A stretch of 8,801 nt of DNA from Planctomycetota bacterium (GCA_022447405.1 JAKVCE010000073.1:1-8801); one strand, 5' to 3'. Shown: positions 1-6,961, numbered from the stretch's first letter. The notes: generated by a model not told the origin, from the letters alone. A program made the numbers and translations.

Positions 1-860
1 TCACTCTGCCCCTCTCGCCTGTGATCGTGCTTCTACGCGCGCTCCGAAACGCCGTCCTCAGAGCTTCGCGCATGGAAGAGGATGACCTCCCCCAGCAGCA
101 AGCCGTGGAAGAGCTCCGCGAGGTGATCGAAGAGACCGGGCACACAGGAGAGCTAGAGCAGTCAGAGCGCGAGCTCTTAGAGAACGTGATCGAGTTCCAC
201 GACGTGGACGTCTCGGCCATGATGACCCCACGGACGGAGATCCTGAGCGTCGACGTCGAGGAGGGCCTAGAGGCCGCGCTCGAGCTCGCGGTCAGGGAGA
301 GCCTGAGCCGCATCCCGGTCTATGAGGGGAGCATCGACACGATCGTCGGCTACTTGAACGGGCGGAAGCTCCTTGAGCTCCTCGCTAACGGAGAGCTCGC
401 GACAGCGAGCCTGCGCGACCAACTCCAGCCCGCACTCTTCGTGCCCGAGACAAAGCAGGTCTCCGCCCTGCTCTCGGAGTTCAGGGAGGAGCGCCAGAAG
501 ATGGCGATCATCCTCGATGAGTACGGCGGCACCTCTGGCCTCGTGACGATCGGAGACGTCGTCGAGGAGCTCGTCGGCGAGCTCCAGGACGAGTTCTCGG
601 ACGAGGACGAGCCTGAAGAGATCCGCGAGGTCGCGCCCGGCGTCTCCGAGATCAAGGCCTCCGCTCGGGTGGACGAGGTCAACGAGGCCCTCAACCTCGG
701 GCTCCCAGAGGAAGAGGACTATGAGACCTTGGCGGGCTTCGTCCTGAGCGAGCTCGGTCGCATCCCTAGGAGCGGGGACAACTTCGAGCACGAGGGGATC
801 CGCTATGAGGTCACAGAGGCCTCGGATCGGAGAGTCATCTGCATCCGCGTCTCCACCTGA
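1..860 (+). CDS. CBS-pair / CorC_HlyC domain protein, 5'-truncated by the window edge
   Basis: This is a CorC/TlyC-type CBS-pair protein of the hemolysin-C / magnesium-cobalt efflux-associated family. Counting residues from the GTG at 21: a helical lead-in (about 1-55); the family signature MMTPR at 67-71 opening CBS motif 1 (about 66-125); CBS motif 2 (about 133-188) ending in LDEYGGTSGLVTIGDVVEEL; then an acidic linker and a CorC_HlyC transporter-associated domain (about 200-279, 'DYETLAGFVLSELGRIP'). The CBS pair usually binds adenosine nucleotides; that is family knowledge. The frame has no stop back to base 1, and the residues before the GTG (LPLSP) look like the tail of a CNNM/DUF21 membrane domain. 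I therefore treat the gene as 5'-incomplete. A soluble CorC-like protein starting at GTG 21 or ATG 72 remains possible, since E. coli CorC is of similar size. The gene ends 27 bases before recO. In proteobacteria this family sits after ybeY, so ybeY may lie upstream. The family call is firm; substrate and true start are not. Confidence 0.9.
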   Translation, partial: TLPLSPVIVLLRALRNAVLRASRMEEDDLPQQQAVEELREVIEETGHTGELEQSERELLENVIEFHDVDVSAMMTPRTEILSVDVEEGLEAALELAVRESLSRIPVYEGSIDTIVGYLNGRKLLELLANGELATASLRDQLQPALFVPETKQVSALLSEFREERQKMAIILDEYGGTSGLVTIGDVVEELVGELQDEFSDEDEPEEIREVAPGVSEIKASARVDEVNEALNLGLPEEEDYETLAGFVLSELGRIPRSGDNFEHEGIRYEVTEASDRRVICIRVST

Positions 861-887
861 GCGCGTCAGCACACTAGACTCGCCAGC

Positions 888-1712
888 GTGCCCACCGTCC
901 TTGACGAGGCGATCCTTCTGCGCCGCTTTCCTTATTCCGAGTCCTCGCTCGTGGCGCGGGTGTTCTCGCGCAGGCACGGCAAGATCGGACTCCTCGCGCG
1001 AGGCGCGCACCGCCCCAAGTCTCGCTTCTACTGCGTCCTCGACCACTTCGACACCCTCGAGCTCGAGTGGCGGCATCAGCCCGGTCGCGAGCTCATGGAG
1101 CTCCGCGGCGGCGACGTAAAGACGCGCCGCGCAGTGATCGCTACGGACCTCGAGACCTACCGCGCAGGCGCGGTCGCCTGCGAGCTCGTGGACCTCGCCT
1201 GCCCAGCGGGCCAACGAGAGCAAGGCACATGGGAGCGACTCTCTCGCTGCCTAGACGAGCTCAGCTCTGGGGAGCGGCCCGCCTGGGAGGCAGCGGTGGC
1301 CTTCGAGCTAGGCTTCCTCGAAGAGCACGGCATCTGCCCCGCCCTGGAGCTCTGCGCCTCCTGCGGGGGCGCCGCCCCACCCCCAGACCCCCGCGAAGAG
1401 CGAGCCTGCTTCTCCGCCTCTTGCGGGGGGAGGCTCTGCCAGCGCTGCAGCGATGAGGCCCGGGACTCGGGGCGGCGTGTGGGGACGATGCCCTTGGACG
1501 TCTTGACTGCCGCCAGCCAACTGTTGCGGCGGAGACCAGAAGGCGAGAGGATCACCCCCCTAGACGCGCCCCTCTTGGTCCGCCTCAAGGACTTCGTCGA
1601 GCGCTTCATAGACCACCACCTCGAGGTCCGCGCGAAGGCGCGCGGCGAGTTCCTCGCCGCCGACGACCGCAACACCCGCGCCGCCTTGCGCGCCCAAGAG
1701 CTCTCACGATGA
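888..1712 (+). CDS. recO: DNA repair/recombination mediator RecO
   Basis: RecO anneals complementary single strands and, with RecR, helps load RecA onto SSB-coated DNA in the RecFOR pathway. The 274-residue product is a little longer than the roughly 240-250 usual for the family. The N-terminal OB fold carries the family opening (DEAILLRRFPYSESSLVARVFSRRHGKIGLLARGA, shown here as residues 6-40 with the key GKIGLLARGA at 31-40). A helical middle region follows (about 85-150). A Cys cluster lies at C156 and C159 (CASC) and C184 and C187 (CQRC), with extra Cys at 174 and 179. This matches the zinc-binding module of bacterial RecO, and here all four expected ligands are present. The start is GTG at 888, chosen because the family N-terminus begins exactly there; no clear Shine-Dalgarno precedes it. 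The stop overlaps the next gene's ATG by 4 bases (ATGA), which suggests translational coupling to envelope genes rather than to the era gene often seen beside recO. Confidence 0.93.
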   Translation: MPTVLDEAILLRRFPYSESSLVARVFSRRHGKIGLLARGAHRPKSRFYCVLDHFDTLELEWRHQPGRELMELRGGDVKTRRAVIATDLETYRAGAVACELVDLACPAGQREQGTWERLSRCLDELSSGERPAWEAAVAFELGFLEEHGICPALELCASCGGAAPPPDPREERACFSASCGGRLCQRCSDEARDSGRRVGTMPLDVLTAASQLLRRRPEGERITPLDAPLLVRLKDFVERFIDHHLEVRAKARGEFLAADDRNTRAALRAQELSR

Positions 1713-2761
1713 ACCGCACGACTCAACTCCTGTTCAGCCTCCTCCTCGTCACGGCTTGCAGCGCTTGTGTCTCTTTCAACCCCCTCAACCAGCGCACGCT
1801 GGACCTAGAGGACGCGCCCGGCGCGCTCGCCGCCGCTGAGGAGGCGGTCGCTAGAGGCGACAACGAAGGCGCGCTGGACGCCCTCGACGGGCTCCTCTCC
1901 GTTGAGGGGCTCCCCACCTCTCAGCGAACACGGGCCTCTCGAATCTTCGCTTCTGCTGCAGCGAGAGAGATCGAGCGCCTCTCACAGACGCCTGATGGCG
2001 CTGATGAGCTCGCAGGCTTTGTCGCTGACGACCTACCTCGTCCCGTCGCCGTCGCCGCCGGGATCGCTTCTGCGCGCGCATATATCGCACGCGGGGAGAC
2101 CGAAGAAGCCTGGAGAGTCCTCAAGCTGCTCGATGAGCGCTTTCCCCTTCACCATGAGCGCGCGGCCGCTGGCCGACTGCTCGTCGAGTCGGGACTCTCA
2201 CTCTCAAACGATGAGCGCAGCTCATGGATCTTCTGGAACGCCAGAGATGAAGGTATCAGGTGCCTTGAGTACCTCGTCCTGAATCACCCCGCTGAGCCGC
2301 GCTGCGACGAGGCTTACGCGCGGCTCGGAGAGCTCTACAGCGAGGACAACCAGCGCCTGCTCGCGATCGAGCGCTACTCAGACCTGGTCCTCTATCACCC
2401 GAACAGCAGTCTCCGCGCAGAGGCCCAAGCGCGGATCCCTATGCTGCGCCTCGGGATCTTGGACAGCCCGGAGTACGACCGGAACGGGCTGCTCTTGGCG
2501 CTCTCCGAGCTCGATGATTGGGTGGTCCGCTTCCAGGGTCACCCGATGCAAGACGAGGTCCTCGAGAGCCGCCTCGACTGCCTGCGGCGCCTCTCTGCGA
2601 GCGACCTGGGGGTGGCGCGCTTCTATGAGCGCATCGGTAACGCAGAGGGTCGAATCTTCCACGCCGAGCGCGCGCGCGAGCTGGCTCTGAGCGCAGGCGA
2701 CGGGCCTCTCGCCGAGGAGGCGAGCCTGCTCCTCACGGCGCGCGCTCCCGCAGACTCATGA
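1709..2761 (+). CDS. BamD-like helical-repeat (TPR-type) outer-membrane lipoprotein
   Basis: Predicted lipoprotein of 350 residues. Positive N-terminus (MNR), hydrophobic stretch 7-16, then lipobox V14-T15-A16-C17; a second Cys at 20 is a less likely acylation site. The mature part is nearly all amphipathic helix pairs, for example about 35-63, 115-143 (ARGETEEAWRVLKLLDERFP) and 200-231 (AYARLGELY then AIERYSDLVLYHP), and a region around 258-326 including LGVARFYERIG at 300-310. The pattern 'A..Y..LV..HPNS..R.EAQ.RI' followed by 'VARFYERIGN' recalls BamD (YfiO), the TPR lipoprotein of the Bam complex that inserts beta-barrel proteins into the outer membrane. It is longer than E. coli BamD (about 245), so a generic TPR lipoprotein is the alternative, and I assign no symbol. 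ATG start overlaps recO's stop; its own stop overlaps the next lipoprotein gene's ATG. The close coupling to an LptE-like gene supports an outer-membrane assembly role. Lipoprotein call fairly sure; BamD role moderate. Confidence 0.8.
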   Translation: MNRTTQLLFSLLLVTACSACVSFNPLNQRTLDLEDAPGALAAAEEAVARGDNEGALDALDGLLSVEGLPTSQRTRASRIFASAAAREIERLSQTPDGADELAGFVADDLPRPVAVAAGIASARAYIARGETEEAWRVLKLLDERFPLHHERAAAGRLLVESGLSLSNDERSSWIFWNARDEGIRCLEYLVLNHPAEPRCDEAYARLGELYSEDNQRLLAIERYSDLVLYHPNSSLRAEAQARIPMLRLGILDSPEYDRNGLLLALSELDDWVVRFQGHPMQDEVLESRLDCLRRLSASDLGVARFYERIGNAEGRIFHAERARELALSAGDGPLAEEASLLLTARAPADS

Positions 2762-3276
2762 GCCACCTGAGGCTCTCTCTCACCGCCGCGCTCTTCGGTG
2801 CGCTCCTCCACGCGAGCTGCGGCTACAGCGTCGGCCTGATCGCCCCAGCGGGCTTTGACACGGTCGCGGTCGAGGTCTTCCACAATGACACCCTAGAGCC
2901 CGATCTAGAGCGCGCCCTGCACTCTGCGCTCTCGGTTGAGGTGCGTGATCGGGTCCCCCTGCCGCTCGTGAGCCCAGGCGACTCCAAGCTCCTGATCCGT
3001 GGCCGGCTCGTTGACTTCGGCCGGGTAAGAGGGATCAGGAACCCCCAGAACCAGGTCTTGGAGTCAGGCGTGAGGGTCGTGGTAGAGGCCTGGACCGTGC
3101 GGAGCTCCACCGGGGAGGTGGTCCACCCCAAGACCACAGCGAGGGCCACGATCGGGTACCCCGTCGGGAGCTCCTCTGGTGAACGCGCGGCCCGCGCGAG
3201 GGCTATCCGACAGCTCGCCCAGGCCCTCACGGTAGACCTCTTCTCGCGCGCCGTCTCAGACGAAGAGGCTCTGTAG
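2758..3276 (+). CDS. lptE: LptE-like LPS-assembly lipoprotein
   Basis: A 172-residue secreted lipoprotein resembling LptE, which plugs the LptD barrel and helps deliver lipopolysaccharide to the outer leaflet. The N-terminus has a hydrophobic segment (5-17) followed by H18-A19-S20-C21. The Cys starts a CGYS motif typical of LptE-family proteins (C-G-Y after the signal). His at -3 is not an ideal lipobox residue. The mature region shows the expected order: a beta strand (FDTVAVEVFHNDT, 33-45), a helix with E/LE..L..AL (46-60), strands (LLIRGRLVDFGRV, 78-90; VRVVVEAWTV, 105-114) and a C-terminal helix rich in Arg/Ala (142-165). The Arg-rich end 'ERAARARAIRQLAQAL' is also family-like. Length matches LptE (about 165-200). 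ATG overlaps the preceding BamD-like gene's stop by ATGA. Low primary conservation in this family keeps the symbol tentative. It is the last gene of the first cluster, with about 200 noncoding bases behind it. Confidence 0.75.
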   Translation: MSHLRLSLTAALFGALLHASCGYSVGLIAPAGFDTVAVEVFHNDTLEPDLERALHSALSVEVRDRVPLPLVSPGDSKLLIRGRLVDFGRVRGIRNPQNQVLESGVRVVVEAWTVRSSTGEVVHPKTTARATIGYPVGSSSGERAARARAIRQLAQALTVDLFSRAVSDEEAL

Positions 3277-3383
3277 GTTTCTCGCGAGTCGCATGAACGG
3301 AACTCGCTCGCGCTGCGTACCCCTGTGAAAATCACCGTTTCAGCGCCCGCAATCGCCGCGCATGACCCCGCAAACTGGTAAAA

Positions 3384-3428
3384 ATAGGGGCTAGGGGAGG
3401 AGGCCATGGTCGGCTCACCCGCCCCTAT
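3384..3428 (+). repeat. Inverted repeat flanking the leader ribosome-binding site
   Basis: ATAGGGGC at 3384-3391 is the exact reverse complement of GCCCCTAT at 3421-3428, separated by 29 bases. In RNA the two arms could pair (8 bp) and place the GGGGAGGAGG and the ATG at 3406 in the loop. Neighbouring G and C runs also allow competing pairings, for example with the C-run at 3452-3459. It may be a leader hairpin or an operator; it could also arise by chance in G/C-rich DNA. Confidence 0.35.
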
Positions 3429-3447
3429 AGGTAGGCACGAGGGCTAA
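3394..3447 (+). promoter_or_regulatory. Candidate 13-codon leader ORF with strong Shine-Dalgarno upstream of ftsH
   Basis: The run GGGGAGGAGG at 3394-3403 is the strongest Shine-Dalgarno match in front of any start in this window, and the ATG at 3406 sits at workable spacing: five bases after the first GGAGG. The ORF encodes MVGSPAPIGRHEG and ends at TAA 3445-3447. It is in the same frame as ftsH, whose ATG follows 33 bases after that stop. By contrast ftsH itself has only a weak, distant AAAGG (3461-3464) before its ATG. Possible roles are a translated leader, re-initiation control, or chance. The sequence features are directly visible; function is unproven. Confidence 0.3.
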
Positions 3448-3480
3448 GCTCTCCCCCCCAAAGGTGCCGATATCCCAAAC

Positions 3481-5832
3481 ATGGCCGAAGATCAAAACGC
3501 ACAGCAAGACCCCAAGGCCAAGAAAGGCCGGTCCTTCGCTTCTTTCCTGCTGATCCTGACCCTCCTCGTGGTGTCCCTCGCCTACGTGGGGGCTTCCGAG
3601 GTCTCCTCCCCAAAGGTGCTCTCACAGGATCAATACCTGCACTACCTGTACACGGGTCGGGTGATGGACCAGAAGTTCAAGGGCAAGCTGGTCTCCGGCC
3701 ACGCCAAGGACGGGACCCCGAGCGGGATGCCCTTTGAGGTTCAGTTCGACAACCTCCCTGAGCGCGAGAAAGAGTTCCGCGATCGGAAGGCCGAGGGCAA
3801 CCACCGCAACATCAAGCAGGACCTGTTCGACAAGGCCCTCGCCGCGGGTGACTACTCACCCCAGTCTGCGCGCATCATCGCCGCCAACGACGAGGAGCTC
3901 GAAGAGCAAGCGCAAAGTGCAGGCGGCGTCGCGATGACGCAGGCCACGCCTACTCAGGACATGGAGGTCCTCGTAAACGTCTACGCGAAGGGCTCCCCGT
4001 CAGGGCGCACGCGCGACTACTACCTGCCCACCCAGCCGGAGTCTCTCTGGCTCAACATCGAAGAGGTCGAGGACATCGCGGCCTTCACCGGCACGCTCAA
4101 GAGCTACGGCGTGACGCCGGACTCCTTGAACTTCGACCTCTCGGACCGCCGCGGAACAAAGGCAGCTGAGGCGAGCGACCTCCTGCAGTCGCTGCTCTTC
4201 TTCTACGGCCCTTGGATCCTGATCGTCGTCATCTTCCTGCTCTACATGCGGCACCTCCGCAACCAGAGCGGCGCGGGCGGCGTGATGAACTTCGGACGGA
4301 GCCGCGCGCAGCTCTACCAGAAAGAGAACCACACGAACGTCACCTTCAACGACGTCGCTGGAGCTGAAGAGGCAAAGGAGGAGGTCCGCGAGGTCGTGGA
4401 GTTCCTCAAGAACCCCGGTCGCTTCACGCGCATCGGCGGCCGCATCCCCCGCGGCATCTTGCTCGTCGGCACCCCCGGCTGCGGCAAGACCCTCCTCGCC
4501 AAGGCCATCGCAGGCGAGGCGGAGGTCCCCTTCTACTCCATCTCTGGCTCGGACTTCGTGGAGATGTTCGTCGGCGTCGGCGCGAGCCGCGTGCGTGACC
4601 TCTTCAAGACCGCACGTGAGAACAGCCCCTGCATCATGTTCCTCGACGAGATCGACGCGGTCGGTCGCCGACGCGGCAGCGGCATGGGCGGCGGACACGA
4701 CGAGCGCGAGCAGACCCTCAACGCGATCCTCGTCGAGATGGACGGCTTCGGCACAGACGAGGGCATCATCGTCCTCGCTGCCACAAACCGCCCCGACGTC
4801 CTGGACCCCGCCCTCCTCAGGCCTGGCCGCTTCGACCGCGAGGTCGTCATCGACCTGCCCGACGTGAAGGGCCGCGAGGCCATCCTCAAGGTCCACCTCA
4901 AGAAGGTGAAGCACGCCGAAGGCATCGACACAGAGTCCCTCGCGCGCTCCACGCCGGGCTACTCCGGCGCTGACCTGGCCGCCACGGTCAACGAGGCCGC
5001 GATCATGGCCGCCCTCCAGAAGTCCGAGGAGATCAAGCAAGAGCACCTCGACGAGGCGCGCGACAAGGTCCGCTACGGGCGCCAGAAGAAGTCGCGCAAG
5101 ATGGAGGAGGTCGACCGCGAGATCACGGCCTACCACGAGGCCGGGCACGCCGTCATAGCGGCCAAGCTCGAGAACACAGACCGACCCCACAAGGTCACGA
5201 TCGTCCCCCGCGGCCGCGCCCTCGGCGCGACGATGGTGCTCCCTGAGAAGGAGAGCTACCACATGCAGAAGAAGCGCCTCAAGAACCAGCTCGCCGTCCT
5301 CTACGGAGGCCGCATCGCTGAGGATGTCTTCTGCGGAGACATCTCCGCTGGCGCGTCTGACGACATCAAGCGCGCGACAGACCTCGCCCGCGCGATGGTC
5401 ACCGAGCTCGGCATGAGCGACAAGATCGGACCGATCAACTACGCCGAGCGTCAGGGCTCCGACTTCCTCGGGACCGAGCTGATGGCTGGGCGCTATCACT
5501 CAGAAGAGACGACCCGCGAGATCGACGAGGAGGTCAAGCGCTTGACCGATGACGCCTACGCTGTCGCGGAGTCCGTGATCAACGAGCACAAAGATGAGAT
5601 CGAACAGCTCGTCGTCGCGCTCAAGCGCTTCGAGACCCTCAGCGGGGACGAGATCGATCAGCTGCTCGATGGTGCCAGCGTGGACAGCATCCGCCCGGAA
5701 GAGGAGACCGGAGATCCCGCCCCGATCGAGGTCGAAGGAGAGCCTGAAGAGGCCTCTCCGACGGAGGAGGTCGTTGATGGGGATGAGCTCAAAGGTGAGC
5801 TGCCCGGCGAGCCGGGCCTCTCGCCCGCATGA
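3481..5832 (+). CDS. ftsH: Membrane-bound ATP-dependent zinc metalloprotease FtsH, enlarged form
   Basis: FtsH unfolds and degrades membrane and short-lived cytoplasmic proteins as a membrane-anchored hexamer. Order: short cytosolic N-terminus; TM1 about 19-36; extracytoplasmic region about 37-236; TM2 about 238-256; AAA+ domain with Walker A G330-TPGCGK-T337, pore loop F363-V-G, Walker B ending D389-E390, sensor N436 in ATNRPD, and arginine fingers R450 and R453 in GRFDR; then the M41 peptidase with H552-E-A-G-H556 and third zinc ligand D628 in GASDDI. All catalytic residues are present. At 783 residues it exceeds E. coli FtsH (644), because of a roughly 200-residue periplasmic region and an acidic, Pro/Gly-rich tail from about 731. 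Walker A reads GTPGCGKT instead of the common GPPGTGKT. ATG 3481 is the only ATG between the in-frame TAA at 3445 and TM1; its Shine-Dalgarno is poor. The stop overlaps the folP start. The sequence style suggests PVC bacteria. Confidence 0.98.
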   Translation: MAEDQNAQQDPKAKKGRSFASFLLILTLLVVSLAYVGASEVSSPKVLSQDQYLHYLYTGRVMDQKFKGKLVSGHAKDGTPSGMPFEVQFDNLPEREKEFRDRKAEGNHRNIKQDLFDKALAAGDYSPQSARIIAANDEELEEQAQSAGGVAMTQATPTQDMEVLVNVYAKGSPSGRTRDYYLPTQPESLWLNIEEVEDIAAFTGTLKSYGVTPDSLNFDLSDRRGTKAAEASDLLQSLLFFYGPWILIVVIFLLYMRHLRNQSGAGGVMNFGRSRAQLYQKENHTNVTFNDVAGAEEAKEEVREVVEFLKNPGRFTRIGGRIPRGILLVGTPGCGKTLLAKAIAGEAEVPFYSISGSDFVEMFVGVGASRVRDLFKTARENSPCIMFLDEIDAVGRRRGSGMGGGHDEREQTLNAILVEMDGFGTDEGIIVLAATNRPDVLDPALLRPGRFDREVVIDLPDVKGREAILKVHLKKVKHAEGIDTESLARSTPGYSGADLAATVNEAAIMAALQKSEEIKQEHLDEARDKVRYGRQKKSRKMEEVDREITAYHEAGHAVIAAKLENTDRPHKVTIVPRGRALGATMVLPEKESYHMQKKRLKNQLAVLYGGRIAEDVFCGDISAGASDDIKRATDLARAMVTELGMSDKIGPINYAERQGSDFLGTELMAGRYHSEETTREIDEEVKRLTDDAYAVAESVINEHKDEIEQLVVALKRFETLSGDEIDQLLDGASVDSIRPEEETGDPAPIEVEGEPEEASPTEEVVDGDELKGELPGEPGLSPA

Positions 5833-6959
5833 GCCAAGGGGCGCAAACGAGAGATCTAAGGCTGCCGGCCTCGACCTGTGATGGCGACGGCTGCCGACTC
5901 AAGCCCCGCCCCCTCACCTTAGGCCGAGCTCACGAGCGCCCCCAGGTCGCCGTCAGTGGCGCGCTCCTCTCCCCCGAGGAGGTCTCCCTCCTCCATCAAG
6001 ACGCGAGCCTCACGCTCTCAGAAGAGAGGGACCATGAGCTCGTCTTTGAGCTGAAGGCAGGCGCTCAGGCTGACTCGTCGTTCGCTGAGCGGCTCCACGC
6101 CGCGTGGGAGAACGCGACAGCCCCTCGGCCGCCCCCTCTGCTGATGGGGATCGTCAACGCGACCCCTGACAGCTTCTCAGACGGCGGCGCGTACTTCTCG
6201 GCGGATGACCCAGCCGCCGCCATCGAGCACGCCCTCGCCCTCGTGCGAGCTGGCTGTGACCTCCTCGACGTAGGCGGAGAGTCCACCCGCCCAGGCGCAG
6301 CCCCTGTCGATGTGGAGGAGGAGGTCCGGCGGGTCGTGCCCATCATCAGCGCGCTGCACGCTGAGACCGACTGCCGCATCAGCGTGGACACGCAAAAGGC
6401 CGCCGTCGCGGCCGCGGCCATCGACGCAGGGGCCACCATGGTGAATGACGTGAGCGCAGGGCTCTCCGACAGCGCGCTCTTGCCGCTCGTCGCTGAGCGC
6501 GGCGTCGAGCTCTGCCTGATGCACATGCAGGGGACCCCACGCGACATGCAGGAGTCCCCCAACTACGCCGACGTCGTGCGCGAGGTCCTCGATCACTTGC
6601 GAGAGCGGACACACGCTTGTTTGAAGGCTGGTATCCAGGGGAATAAGATCCTCCTCGACCCAGGGATCGGCTTCGGAAAGACCCTCGAGCACAACCTCAC
6701 GCTCTTGAGGCACCTCCCCTCGCTCCGCTCCCTGGGGATCCCCCTCCTCCTTGGCGTGTCCAGAAAGTCCTTCATCGCCCAAATCATGAGCAGCGCTGGC
6801 GCAGACATCGCTGGTGGGCCCGAAGAGCGCCTCGGCGGAACGATCGCCGCAGTCCTCTCTTCTGTTGAAGGTGGCGCGAGCGTCCTGCGCGTCCACGACG
6901 TCGCCCAAGCGAGAGAGGCGCTGCTCGTTCACCGCTCCCTACACCCCGAGCTGCACTGA
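5829..6959 (+). CDS. folP: Dihydropteroate synthase with N-terminal extension
   Basis: DHPS joins p-aminobenzoate to 6-hydroxymethyl-7,8-dihydropterin diphosphate, giving dihydropteroate in folate synthesis; it is the sulfonamide target. The TIM-barrel catalytic part runs from about residue 103 with all family motifs: MGIVNATPDSFSDGG with N110; D147-VGGESTRPGA including R154; SVDTQ with D187; MVNDVSAG with N206-D207; LLDPGIGFGK with D277 and K284; GVSRKS with K313; and RVHDV with R354 and H356. The 376-residue product is about 95 longer than E. coli FolP (282) because of residues 1-102. That part includes LSPEEVSLLHQDASL (47-61) and FAERLHAAWENA (about 83-94), and resembles a worn version of the N-terminal segment seen in long-form DHPS proteins; this comparison is from memory. 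The ATG at 5829 overlaps the ftsH stop (ATGA), which supports the long start. ftsH-folP order is shared with E. coli. It ends 2 bases before the cyclase gene. Confidence 0.96.
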   Translation: MSQGAQTRDLRLPASTCDGDGCRLKPRPLTLGRAHERPQVAVSGALLSPEEVSLLHQDASLTLSEERDHELVFELKAGAQADSSFAERLHAAWENATAPRPPPLLMGIVNATPDSFSDGGAYFSADDPAAAIEHALALVRAGCDLLDVGGESTRPGAAPVDVEEEVRRVVPIISALHAETDCRISVDTQKAAVAAAAIDAGATMVNDVSAGLSDSALLPLVAERGVELCLMHMQGTPRDMQESPNYADVVREVLDHLRERTHACLKAGIQGNKILLDPGIGFGKTLEHNLTLLRHLPSLRSLGIPLLLGVSRKSFIAQIMSSAGADIAGGPEERLGGTIAAVLSSVEGGASVLRVHDVAQAREALLVHRSLHPELH

Positions 6960-6961
6960 TC

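Larger units (their letters stand above)
3277..3480 (+). promoter_or_regulatory. Intergenic leader/promoter region of the ftsH operon
   Basis: This is the only sizeable gap in the window (204 bases) and the only place where an operon promoter for ftsH-folP-cdaA is expected. It holds A/T-rich patches unlike the surrounding DNA: GTGAAAATCAC at 3325-3335, itself a small inverted repeat (GTGA/TCAC), and TAAAAATA at 3379-3386, the best -10-like string. I see no convincing -35 at proper spacing and no sigma-32 or CIRCE consensus. A candidate upstream ORF and an inverted repeat lie in its 3' half and are listed separately. A stem of GCGAGT (3284-3289) with ACTCGC (3302-3307) follows the lptE stop but has no T-run, so I do not call a terminator. 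The regulatory role is inferred from position. Confidence 0.4.

Noticed and set aside
267..1223. 318-codon minus-strand frame across the CBS gene, the gap and recO
   Set aside because: It is a shadow frame of the same kind, covering two genes with clear family motifs on the plus strand; the protein has no recognisable motif.
3281..3310. Possible terminator stem GCGAGT/ACTCGC after lptE, next to the palindrome CTCGCGAG
   Set aside because: The stem is only 6 bp with a 12-base loop and no following T-run; too weak to call as a terminator.
3421..3430. CCCCTATA as a sigma-32-type -10 element for ftsH
   Set aside because: No CTTGAA-like -35 is found at suitable distance, and the string is already explained as one arm of an inverted repeat.
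4000..5499. 499-codon open frame on the minus strand inside ftsH
   Set aside because: It is exactly antisense to the conserved FtsH AAA+ and protease region. Strong C/G bias at third codon positions removes stops on the opposite strand. The translation is Val/Asp/Leu/Ala/Glu-rich with no recognisable domain.
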